This document shows, in pieces, positions 1 through 6,473 of a stretch of 7,998 bases of DNA. A program made the translations under genes and the position numbers. The notes beneath the pieces are model-generated. The model ran no database searches. It saw only the letters and a list, made by a program, of their open reading frames with translations, and was not told where the DNA came from. How positions within the stretch are numbered: the stretch's first letter is position 1; the number at the start of each line of letters is the position of its first letter. The stretch covers positions 1 through 7,998 of the forward strand of contig JANXYS010000537.1 of assembly GCA_025355935.1 (NCBI GenBank), given 5' to 3'. The DNA is from Chitinophagales bacterium (GTDB taxonomy: Bacteria > Bacteroidota > Bacteroidia > Chitinophagales > Chitinophagaceae).

Positions 1-15
1 ACAAAATTATAAAAT

Positions 16-48
16 GCGCAAGAAGTCCATTTAAAAGAACTTAAGCGC
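16..48 (-). terminator. Possible intrinsic terminator of the DinB-family gene
   Basis: On the minus strand, 18 bases after the stop codon at 67-69, a stem-loop can form. GCGC pairs with GCGC (45-48 with 16-19) and AAGT pairs with ACTT (39-42 with 23-26), with a small internal loop between the two helices. It is followed by A, TTTT (positions 14-11) and a further AT-rich stretch. The position and T-run suit a Rho-independent terminator, but the interrupted stem makes it only moderately convincing. Confidence 0.45.
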
Positions 49-66
49 CTACAAATGACCTATCAC

Positions 67-603
67 CTATAATAAATGCGTGTAGTCAATTTTGCCTAAA
101 TAGCGCTCTTCAATTACATTTTTATGATGATATAAGTGCCCAAGAGTTATAAATCCGAGGGCATTTACCGTAACAGGCAGCTCATTACTTAAACCAGGTG
201 AGTCGAGCATATCGTCGGTGAAGCTTTCAAACAGGCAAATAGTAGTATGTCTTACAGACTTGATTTCGGTACACAACGAATTCCAGGTACGATGATTTGC
301 GCGCGAATTCGCGGTATACTCATTCTCGTCAAATGCCGGCAATGATAGCTTTTCTTTGCGCGCAATACAGAGTGCCCTGTAAACGAATATTCTTTCTGCG
401 TCTATGATGTGTTGCAAGATTTCTTTTATCGTCCACTTACCATCCGCGTAATGGAAAAGCGACGTTTCCTCTGTGATGCCTTCAAAAAATTCATCAATAA
501 TGCCCTGCTGTGCCTTCATTGACTCAAGGAGATCTTCACCAGGAACGAGTTTTATATATCTATCAAAATACTCAGGGTAACTTGTTGGGAGAGGTTTCGA
601 CAT
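67..603 (-). CDS. DinB superfamily (DinB_2-like) four-helix metal-binding protein
   Basis: This 178-residue protein has the length and pattern of the DinB/YfiT-like superfamily, which are four-helix bundles binding a divalent metal through three histidines. The N-terminal half carries the typical segment GKWTIKEILQHIIDAERIF (residues 55-73), where His65 is the likely first ligand. The C-terminal segment GHLYHHKNVIEERYL (155-169) supplies His156 and His160 in HxxxH spacing. There is no signal peptide or membrane segment, so it should be cytoplasmic. Family members include thiol S-transferases and damage-inducible proteins of unknown reaction; nothing here fixes a substrate. The ATG at 603 begins the conserved N-terminus and has no Shine-Dalgarno sequence. 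It follows the subtilase gene on the same strand after 66 bp, with a terminator-like hairpin between, so it is probably transcribed on its own. The family call is firm; the function is unknown. Confidence 0.9.
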   Translation of the reverse strand: MSKPLPTSYPEYFDRYIKLVPGEDLLESMKAQQGIIDEFFEGITEETSLFHYADGKWTIKEILQHIIDAERIFVYRALCIARKEKLSLPAFDENEYTANSRANHRTWNSLCTEIKSVRHTTICLFESFTDDMLDSPGLSNELPVTVNALGFITLGHLYHHKNVIEERYLGKIDYTHLL

Positions 604-616
604 ACCAATTTTTAGG

Positions 617-624
617 CAAAAATA
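617..624 (-). promoter_or_regulatory. Candidate -7 box (TAnnTTTG) for the DinB-family gene
   Basis: Read on the minus strand, 624-617 is TATTTTTG, an exact match to the Bacteroidota -7 element TAnnTTTG. It lies 13 bases before the ATG at 603, so transcription would begin only a few bases upstream of the start codon. The box overlaps the T-run of the terminator-like hairpin at 622-653. No clear -33 TTG is seen at the expected spacing, so the call rests on one short motif in AT-rich DNA. Confidence 0.35.
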
Positions 625-653
625 AACCGTTCTAAATTCATGGAACGGTTTAT
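618..653 (-). terminator. Intrinsic terminator after the S8 peptidase gene
   Basis: A perfect 11-bp inverted repeat (622-632 with 643-653, core AACCGTTC/GAACGGTT) encloses a 10-base loop. In the minus-strand transcript the stem ends 16 bases past the TAG stop of the S8 peptidase gene at 670-672 and continues into TTTT (621-618). That is the normal layout of a Rho-independent terminator. The stem is flanked by A-rich sequence on its 5' side, but there is no gene on the plus strand that it would end. Confidence 0.7.
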
Positions 654-669
654 CATTATAATATTTTAC

Positions 670-2337
670 CTACTTTTTTTTAACCTTTTTTATCCTGGTT
701 TTCGGCAACGGGATTTTCGCCGGCACAGAAGCCTTGATAGTGCTGGCGTACTTCACAGCGCCATATGCGTTAATAATTCCACCAGTTTTAGAAATCTCTG
801 CGAGTTCAACCTGATCCCTTGTTTCGGGATTCGTTACTTTAAGTCCGGGAATTACGGCAGACTTTTCTATTGCCATTTTAACTTGTTGCGGAGTAAGATA
901 AGGGAAGTATTCTAAAAGAAGTGCAGCAACACCGGCAACTACCGGGCACGCCATACTCGTACCGCTTAGATTGCCATAGCTATGTACACCCGGAATGGTG
1001 GAATAAATGTTTACTCCCGGTGCGAAAACATCAACCTCTTTCATGCCAAAATTACTGAACTTAGCTACAAGTCCTCCATTTAGAGGATCGCCACTTGCGC
1101 CTACTGTAATAACATTCGAAGCCCTACCTTTTCCATCTAGAAATGTGCTACTCGGGTAAGTGGCCAGGCTATCGATATTTTTGTTATCATTCCCCGCAGC
1201 CTTTACAAGTAAAACACCCTTCGATTCCGCGTATCGGAATGCATCATCAACCCATCTCTTTTCCGGCGAAAAATCTTTTCCAAAGCTCATGCTTATAATC
1301 TTTGCTCCGTTATCAACTGCGTACCTTATAGCGTTTGCAATGTCTTTATCATGCTCATCGCCATCTGGAACAGCGCGAACCATCATAATTCGGACGTTGT
1401 CAGCGACTCCGTCAACACCCTTATAGTTGTTTCTAATTGCAGCGATAATACCTGCACAATGAGTTCCGTGCATTGGGGTGGCAGTCATAATATCATTATT
1501 TCCGTAAAAACGATCATTAATATCACGTTCATTATCTCCAACAATGTCGCCACGGTAATTTGGCGGGGGATTAGACGCATTTTCAAATTTCCTTACCTCA
1601 CCTTCCAGTTCGCTGATAAGCTGGGTGTTTGTAATATCGAAATTATCGTTTGCCTTCGAGATGTTAAGTACCATCCCTTTTACAAAAGAAGCTGTGGGAT
1701 CTTGTGAATTATAATTTTGCAGATCATTACCGTTATATTCCTCTTTTCCCAATTCTTTCCTTATAATGGCATCTCCCGCTTTAAAACGTGGAAGTATCTG
1801 TTTCAACGCCCCTGATTGTTGTACATCAACGTCGCCCACTACTTTCTGTTTAGCAGCCTGATACATTTCATATTCAGCCCTTTCTTTCGGAGTAACAGAA
1901 GATTCACTTTTACCCTGCCACTTGTTCTTAAGCGAGTAGTAAACCCGGGCAGCCTCATAGCTATCTTCCTTAACATTTCTACCGTCTTTATTTCCAAGGA
2001 AGTTCCAACCGTGTACATCATCAACGTAGCCATTCTTATCATCATCGATGCCATTTCCTGGAATTTCTTTCGTGTTCGTCCATAAGACGTCTTTCAGATC
2101 TTCCTGCGTAGTATCAATTCCCCCGTCGATAACGGCGACAGTAACCGTTTTGCTTTTCAAGCTCTTTGTTTTGAGAAAATCATAAGCCTTATCTAGACTA
2201 ATACCGTAGAATCCGGTACTCGACTGATCGGTTAAATGCCAGCCATTAGGGACTGATACTGGCTTTACGTTTGGCTGTGCAAAGGCTCCTATACTGAACG
2301 CAAGGGTTCCTATCAGAAGACTGGAGATTTTAATCAT
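670..2337 (-). CDS. Secreted S8 family (subtilisin-like) serine peptidase
   Basis: This 555-residue precursor begins with a Sec signal peptide (about residues 1-20, cleavage likely at AFA/QP). The catalytic triad of the S8 family is complete: Asp71 in VAVIDGGID, His290 in HGTHCAG and Ser461 in SGTSMACP, with the oxyanion Asn383 in KAAGNDN. After the Asp motif, residues 94-113 hold an acidic NGIDDDKNGYVDD loop that resembles a calcium site. Asp and His are 219 residues apart, against about 32 in classical subtilisins, because of a charged, probably helical insertion (about 114-275). There is no recognisable I9 propeptide and no type IX secretion sorting domain; the protein ends in a Lys/Arg-rich tail (RIKKVKKK). 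It is therefore likely periplasmic or cell-associated and degrades or processes proteins; no substrate can be inferred. The start is ATG with an A-rich leader, and a TAnnTTTG box lies 20 bases upstream. Confidence 0.95.
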   Translation of the reverse strand: MIKISSLLIGTLAFSIGAFAQPNVKPVSVPNGWHLTDQSSTGFYGISLDKAYDFLKTKSLKSKTVTVAVIDGGIDTTQEDLKDVLWTNTKEIPGNGIDDDKNGYVDDVHGWNFLGNKDGRNVKEDSYEAARVYYSLKNKWQGKSESSVTPKERAEYEMYQAAKQKVVGDVDVQQSGALKQILPRFKAGDAIIRKELGKEEYNGNDLQNYNSQDPTASFVKGMVLNISKANDNFDITNTQLISELEGEVRKFENASNPPPNYRGDIVGDNERDINDRFYGNNDIMTATPMHGTHCAGIIAAIRNNYKGVDGVADNVRIMMVRAVPDGDEHDKDIANAIRYAVDNGAKIISMSFGKDFSPEKRWVDDAFRYAESKGVLLVKAAGNDNKNIDSLATYPSSTFLDGKGRASNVITVGASGDPLNGGLVAKFSNFGMKEVDVFAPGVNIYSTIPGVHSYGNLSGTSMACPVVAGVAALLLEYFPYLTPQQVKMAIEKSAVIPGLKVTNPETRDQVELAEISKTGGIINAYGAVKYASTIKASVPAKIPLPKTRIKKVKKK

Positions 2338-2357
2338 GGTGTTTTTTTAAGTCAGTA

Positions 2358-2365
2358 CAAAATTA
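2358..2365 (-). promoter_or_regulatory. Candidate -7 promoter box (TAnnTTTG) for the S8 peptidase gene
   Basis: The minus strand reads TAATTTTG here, an exact match to the Bacteroidota -7 element, 20 bases upstream of the ATG at 2337. A TTTG lies 15 bases further upstream, which is shorter than the usual -33 spacing, so the upstream element is doubtful. The leader after the box is A-rich (TTAAAAAAACACC before ATG), as is common for Bacteroidota translation starts. The box suggests that the peptidase has its own promoter rather than depending on the aldehyde dehydrogenase gene 77 bp upstream. Confidence 0.45.
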
Positions 2366-2414
2366 AACCGATAACAGTCACAAATTGTACCATTGGCAAT
2401 TATTATAATATATT

Positions 2415-3941
2415 TTACAAATCGAATCTAATGCCTTGCGCGAGCGGAAGTTTATCAGTGTAATTAATTGTATTCGTCTGTCTGCGCATGTAAACTTTCC
2501 AGGCATCACTTCCGCTTTCACGTCCGCCGCCTGTTTCCTTTTCGCCCCCAAATGCACCGCCAATTTCGGCTCCACTGGTTCCGATGTTAACGTTAGCAAT
2601 CCCGCAGTCACTGCCGGAAGCTGAAAGAAAGGCTTCACTTTCTCTCAGGTTATTTGTTATAATTGCAGATGATAGCCCTTGAGGTACCCCGTTTTGCATG
2701 TCTATTGCTTCGTCAAGCGTCTTATACTTCATGATATATAATATAGGGGCGAAGGTTTCGTGCTGAACAATCTGAAGATTATTTTTTGCTTCAGCAATGC
2801 AAGGCTTAACGTAACAACCACTCTCGTAGCCTTTACCGGTAATAACGCCTCCTTCTACCAGAAAATTTCCTCCGGCAGCCTTACATTGTTCAATTGCTTC
2901 CAGGTACATACTAACCGCATCTTTGTCGATTAATGGGCCAACGTGATTTTTTTCCAATAACGGATTTCCTATCTTAAGCTGGCTATAGGCATTAACGAGC
3001 AAATCTTTGAAGCGCTGATAGATCTTTTCATGTATAATTAAACGGCGTGTAGTAGTGCAACGTTGACCTGCGGTACCAACCGCCCCGAAGGCTGCCGCCG
3101 TGAGCGCAATACCCAGATCGGCATCTTTGGAGATAATGATGGCATTATTCCCGCCTAGTTCCAGCAAGCTTCTTCCTAGTCGTTGAGCAACTGTGGAGGC
3201 AACTGCTTTTCCCATTTTGGTGCTACCAGTAGCCGATAAAAGGGCAATCCTGTTATCATTACTTAACCATTCTCCTACCTCTCTGCCACCAACGATTAAC
3301 CCGCTGACTCCCTCGGGAACATTATTTTTTTTAAATACCTTTTGTACAATCTTCTGGCACGCAATTCCACATAAAGGTGTTTTTTCACTTGGTTTCCAAA
3401 TTGATACATCACCACACACCCAGGCCAGCATACTGTTCCAGCTCCAAACAGCTACCGGGAAATTAAAAGCAGAAATAATACCTACTATACCAAGAGGATG
3501 GTACTGTTCGTACATCCGGTGACCGGGTCTCTCACTATGCATAGTAAAACCGTGAAGCTGGCGAGAAAGCCCCACCGCAAAATCGCAGATGTCAATCATT
3601 TCCTGCACTTCTCCCATTCCTTCCTGCAGGCTCTTGCCCATTTCGTAACTCACAAGCTTTCCCAGGTCAGCTTTATTTCTGCGTAATTCTTCCCCGATCT
3701 GCCTTACAATATCTCCACGTTTAGGTGCTGGCCATGAACGCCATTCCGTAAAAGCTTCTGCAGCTTTTGTAATCACGGCGTTGTAAGCATCCTGGTCGGC
3801 CGAAACTACGCTTGCTATTGAAGCACCGTCTACCGGAGACCAGGATGTAATTTTTTCACCCTTACTCTTGATCCAGTTGTTGCCCGTAGAAGTGCCGGGG
3901 TTTGAAGTATTAATGCCTAGAGTATTTAAAAAATCCGTCAT
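2415..3941 (-). CDS. ALDH7/antiquitin-type aldehyde dehydrogenase (probable L-aminoadipate-semialdehyde dehydrogenase)
   Basis: This is an NAD(P)-dependent aldehyde dehydrogenase of 508 residues from the ATG at 3941. Catalytic and cofactor residues are intact: Asn160 (FNFP), Lys183 (WKPSE), the GST turn at 239-241, Glu261 in LLELGGNNAII, nucleophile Cys295 in GTAGQRCTT, and Glu395 in HETFAPIL. LELGGNNAI, SGAEIGGAFGGEKETGGGRE and the C-terminal TINYTDKLPLAQGIRFD closely match antiquitin (ALDH7A1). That family oxidises alpha-aminoadipate semialdehyde/piperideine-6-carboxylate to aminoadipate in lysine breakdown; bacterial members are called amaB or pcd. The frame stays open upstream and a TTG at 3968 would add nine residues, but the ATG is preferred because MTDFLNTLGI resembles family N-termini. 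No other lysine-catabolism gene is in the window, so the substrate is inferred from family resemblance. It is probably a soluble cytoplasmic oligomer. Confidence 0.93.
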   Translation of the reverse strand: MTDFLNTLGINTSNPGTSTGNNWIKSKGEKITSWSPVDGASIASVVSADQDAYNAVITKAAEAFTEWRSWPAPKRGDIVRQIGEELRRNKADLGKLVSYEMGKSLQEGMGEVQEMIDICDFAVGLSRQLHGFTMHSERPGHRMYEQYHPLGIVGIISAFNFPVAVWSWNSMLAWVCGDVSIWKPSEKTPLCGIACQKIVQKVFKKNNVPEGVSGLIVGGREVGEWLSNDNRIALLSATGSTKMGKAVASTVAQRLGRSLLELGGNNAIIISKDADLGIALTAAAFGAVGTAGQRCTTTRRLIIHEKIYQRFKDLLVNAYSQLKIGNPLLEKNHVGPLIDKDAVSMYLEAIEQCKAAGGNFLVEGGVITGKGYESGCYVKPCIAEAKNNLQIVQHETFAPILYIMKYKTLDEAIDMQNGVPQGLSSAIITNNLRESEAFLSASGSDCGIANVNIGTSGAEIGGAFGGEKETGGGRESGSDAWKVYMRRQTNTINYTDKLPLAQGIRFDL

Positions 3942-3957
3942 AAAAATAGTTTTATTT

Positions 3958-3993
3958 TCGGGTTGCAAGGTACGTTTTTTAAGATCGGGTTGC
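3958..3993. repeat. Pair of 9-bp direct repeats in the ALDH/DUF1003 divergent region
   Basis: TCGGGTTGC occurs at 3958-3966 and again at 3985-3993, with starts 27 bp apart, in the 143-bp region between the divergent aldehyde dehydrogenase and DUF1003 starts. The copies sit just upstream of the aldehyde dehydrogenase ATG, where its promoter or leader should be. They could be a regulator-binding site, but a repeat this short can also arise by chance. Confidence 0.25.
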
Positions 3994-4058
3994 CTTTTTG
4001 AATAGGCTGATTTTCCGTTTAGCAGATGCTAATTGTGGTTCGTGATAAATAATTGCGG

Positions 4059-4066
4059 TACTTTTA
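4059..4066 (+). promoter_or_regulatory. Weak candidate -7 box for the DUF1003 gene
   Basis: TACTTTTA matches TAnnTTTG at all but the last base and lies 18 bases before the ATG at 4085. A TTG at 4033-4035 could serve as the -33 element, although the 23-base gap is on the long side. The position is good but the motif is imperfect. Confidence 0.25.
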
Positions 4067-4084
4067 ATTCTATAAAGACTTATT

Positions 4085-4498
4085 ATGAAAACTACATGGC
4101 AACATCTTCATGAAACCAGCCTCACGAAAGGGCAACGCCTCGCAGATACCATCGCATCCAAGATGGGTTCCTGGAAATTCATAATTTGGCAAACTATCTT
4201 TGTATTGATTTGGATGACACTAAATGTTGTTGGACTAATCAGGCATTGGGATGCATATCCCTTTATTTTGCTGAACCTTATATTCAGTACCCAGGCGGCA
4301 TATGCTGCTCCAATAATCATGATGGCGCAAAACAGGCAGGCAGACAGGGATAGGGTACAATCGCAGGCAGACTACGACTGCAACCTTGAGGCAAAAAAAG
4401 AAATCGAGGCCTTGCAATTTCAGCTGAACAGTATTGAAACTGAGAAACTCGACAAGATTATCCTTATGTTAACCGAATTGAAAGGATCCCGGAATTGA
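4085..4498 (+). CDS. DUF1003 family small membrane protein
   Basis: This 137-residue protein matches the DUF1003 family along its whole length. After a short cytosolic-looking N-terminus (KGQRLADTIASKMGSW, residues 15-30) come two hydrophobic segments, about 31-52 and 58-80. The second carries the family signature PFILLNLIFSTQAAYAAPII, followed directly by MMAQNRQADRDR. The remaining region (about 88-134) is charged and heptad-like, suggesting a coiled coil. The protein should sit in the inner membrane with both ends on the same side. The family has no established biochemical function, and neighbours give no hint. It is the only plus-strand gene here, divergent from the aldehyde dehydrogenase and convergent with the receptor gene. 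The ATG at 4085 fits the family N-terminus; no Shine-Dalgarno sequence is seen. Confidence 0.9.
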   Translation: MKTTWQHLHETSLTKGQRLADTIASKMGSWKFIIWQTIFVLIWMTLNVVGLIRHWDAYPFILLNLIFSTQAAYAAPIIMMAQNRQADRDRVQSQADYDCNLEAKKEIEALQFQLNSIETEKLDKIILMLTELKGSRN

Positions 4499-4513
4499 TG
4501 CATTAATAATACA

Positions 4514-6412
4514 TTAAAAACTTACAGAAAAGCCCGCCGTTGTCCAGCTTCCCGGCATCTGGCTGCCGAGGAGGTCAGAGTAATGTATGTTTCCGATATT
4601 ATTGACGCTAATGAATGCTGTGGCCTTTTTGAAAGTATAGCCGAGCTTGGTATTTACAATCCAATACTGTGGGCTTACCGTTGATTTTATAGCCGCAGCT
4701 TCCCTACGCAGTCTTTCCTTAAAGATGCTTGTAATAGTAATGCCCAGCCCGCAATAGTTAAATACCATTGATTCCTGCAACAGCGTTTTAGCATGGGAGA
4801 TAATATAAAACGATGGTACGGAATCTGAACTTGTTGAATGAAGAAAAGTGGCGGACGCAGTCATATAAAAACTGCTCACTGTTGATAACTGTTTGCTGTA
4901 AATTGCCTCCAACTCCAGTCCGTTCGTGCGAACTTTCTTAATATTTTTCGCGAGTGCATACCTGCCAGTTGGGCTGAGGTTGATCTTGCGCGGCATTAGG
5001 GAATAGGGGGTGGGAACAAAATCGATTACGTCATCCTGGGAACGGATAAAATAGGTAGTTCCAAATTTAAAGTTTTTAGCTACGAAGTCGGCACCTGCTT
5101 CATAGCTCCAGGATTTTTCCGTAGTAAGATCGGGGTTACCTATGCTTCCGCCAGTTACTAAAACTTTATTGTAATTATTGAAGCGTTCTGTAAAGTCAGC
5201 ACTCCTTATAGCTCGTCCGGCATTTAACCTAAAATCAAATTTTGCCACACGCACCGCGAGGTTCGCCTGAGGCAGAAATTCCAGGCCGTAATTTTCGTCA
5301 TACACTAATCGCACACCAGGATTAATACTCAAGTGCGAAATTTTGATGATTGCTGAGGAAAACCCTGCGACGGAGTTATTGTTGTGATCTCCACGATCGT
5401 TCGAACGAATGCTTTTCAATTCGGAGAGTAAACCATAGTTATAAAACAGGTCATTGGACAGCTTGCGACCATGAACAAATTGGAAACTAAATAAATTACC
5501 TTTATTTTCATTGGCAGTTGATTTAGGATTATAAAGAAAGTAGTCGGAAATATGTTTTGCAACAACATCGAATTCATTTGATCTGCCATTGTTTGACTGG
5601 ACAATTTTTGCGTGGTTCCAAACCGTTTTTACCTTTTCTACGGCAGTATCACTAACGAAGGTTGTGTAGAAATTTTGGGCGGCGAAATCACGCTCATCAT
5701 AACTGCTTTGGAGCATCAGCCGCCAGTTATTTTTAAGGGGTAATGCTACAGAGCTGCTAAAAGTGTTATTGTGAAAGTATCCACGGTTATTGCCTCTTAG
5801 CAGTTGCCCGGTTGCATTATTTGATAAAGCTCCCACGGTATATTTTAATTTTTCAGAGCCATGTTCAAAATTTGCCTGAGCAGACAAATATCCATATTCA
5901 CCTGCTTCAATGGCCGCAGAACCATGGGTTAAGTTTATAAAATCTTTTGTAGCGAATGTCTTTGATATAACGTTAATAACTCCACCTACCGCCTCCGCTC
6001 CATAAGCCGCCGCTGCCGGCCCTTTCAGAATCTCAATATGGTCGATTTGTGAGGGGATGATAGGGATGTATGAATTGAAATGACCTGTCACAGGATCATT
6101 TAGTTTCATACCATCCAGCAATACAAGCACCTGCTGGAAAGTTCCGCCCCTGATTACGATGTCGGCCTGCGAGCCGGCCGGGCCTCTTTGTTGTATTTCC
6201 ACAGAGCCAAAATATCTGAGCAGTTCATCGAGAGAATTAATTTTCAACTGAGCAATTGTTTTCGAGTCGATAACTGTAATACTCCGGCCCGTCTCCGATA
6301 TTTTTAAACCAGAGCGTGCGCTCGTGATGCTTACTGGATCAAGGTCAATAGGAGTTTGGCTGAATACTGGCATCGCCATAATTGCTAACGCAAGGAATAA
6401 GAAGATTCTCAT
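4514..6412 (-). CDS. TonB-dependent outer-membrane receptor, BtuB-like
   Basis: This 632-residue precursor has a Sec signal peptide (about 1-18, MPVFS/Q), then a possible TonB box around DPVSITSAR (25-33) and a plug domain (about 35-150). Plug motifs include SLDELLRYF, DIVIRGGTFQQVLVLLDGMKL, IEILKGPAAAAYGAEAVGG and VINVIS. The rest is a 22-strand-type beta-barrel ending in a terminal Phe (SVSF), the usual outer-membrane assembly signal. It lacks the N-terminal carboxypeptidase-like domain and great length of SusC proteins; the compact architecture and the plug resemble the vitamin B12 receptor BtuB and its relatives. It would import a scarce ligand with energy from TonB/ExbBD, but the ligand (cobalamin, siderophore or other) cannot be read from sequence. 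No cobalamin riboswitch fits in the 61-bp gap to panB, and no SusD-type partner is adjacent. It may be transcribed together with panB, with no evident functional link. Confidence 0.93.
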   Translation of the reverse strand: MRIFLFLALAIMAMPVFSQTPIDLDPVSITSARSGLKISETGRSITVIDSKTIAQLKINSLDELLRYFGSVEIQQRGPAGSQADIVIRGGTFQQVLVLLDGMKLNDPVTGHFNSYIPIIPSQIDHIEILKGPAAAAYGAEAVGGVINVISKTFATKDFINLTHGSAAIEAGEYGYLSAQANFEHGSEKLKYTVGALSNNATGQLLRGNNRGYFHNNTFSSSVALPLKNNWRLMLQSSYDERDFAAQNFYTTFVSDTAVEKVKTVWNHAKIVQSNNGRSNEFDVVAKHISDYFLYNPKSTANENKGNLFSFQFVHGRKLSNDLFYNYGLLSELKSIRSNDRGDHNNNSVAGFSSAIIKISHLSINPGVRLVYDENYGLEFLPQANLAVRVAKFDFRLNAGRAIRSADFTERFNNYNKVLVTGGSIGNPDLTTEKSWSYEAGADFVAKNFKFGTTYFIRSQDDVIDFVPTPYSLMPRKINLSPTGRYALAKNIKKVRTNGLELEAIYSKQLSTVSSFYMTASATFLHSTSSDSVPSFYIISHAKTLLQESMVFNYCGLGITITSIFKERLRREAAAIKSTVSPQYWIVNTKLGYTFKKATAFISVNNIGNIHYSDLLGSQMPGSWTTAGFSVSF

Positions 6413-6473
6413 TTAAAGTTTAATTTGGAAGTGTTAGTTTTTGAAATAAAATATTTTTGGAAACGAATTCGAA

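Noticed and set aside
674..681. Run of eight T (A8 in the coding strand) near the end of the S8 peptidase gene as a slippage or frameshift site
   Set aside because: It encodes the last lysines just before the stop, so slippage would alter only a few terminal residues; there is no sign of a programmed frameshift.
640..2085. Several plus-strand open frames (for example 640-915, 1160-1426, 1351-1707, 1816-2085) and a minus-strand frame at 1839-2054
   Set aside because: They lie opposite or out of frame within the S8 peptidase gene, whose catalytic motifs are intact, and their translations show no recognisable domain.
2383..2401. Hairpin (AATTG/CAATT plus CC/GG with a bulge) after the aldehyde dehydrogenase stop
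   Set aside because: The stem is short and bulged and no T-run follows on the minus strand, so it is not a convincing terminator.
2378..2638. Minus-strand open frame of 86 residues spanning the end of the aldehyde dehydrogenase gene
   Set aside because: It is out of frame with the conserved ALDH7 C-terminus, has no family resemblance and runs into the promoter region of the peptidase.
3193..3686. Plus-strand open frames at 3193-3522 and 3498-3686
   Set aside because: Both are antisense to the highly conserved aldehyde dehydrogenase core and have no domain of their own.
6413..6473. Possible riboswitch or operator between panB and the receptor gene, including the palindromes CGAATTCG (6464-6471) and AAAATATTTT (6448-6457)
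   Set aside because: The gap is only 61 bp, too short for a cobalamin riboswitch, and short AT-rich palindromes are expected by chance.
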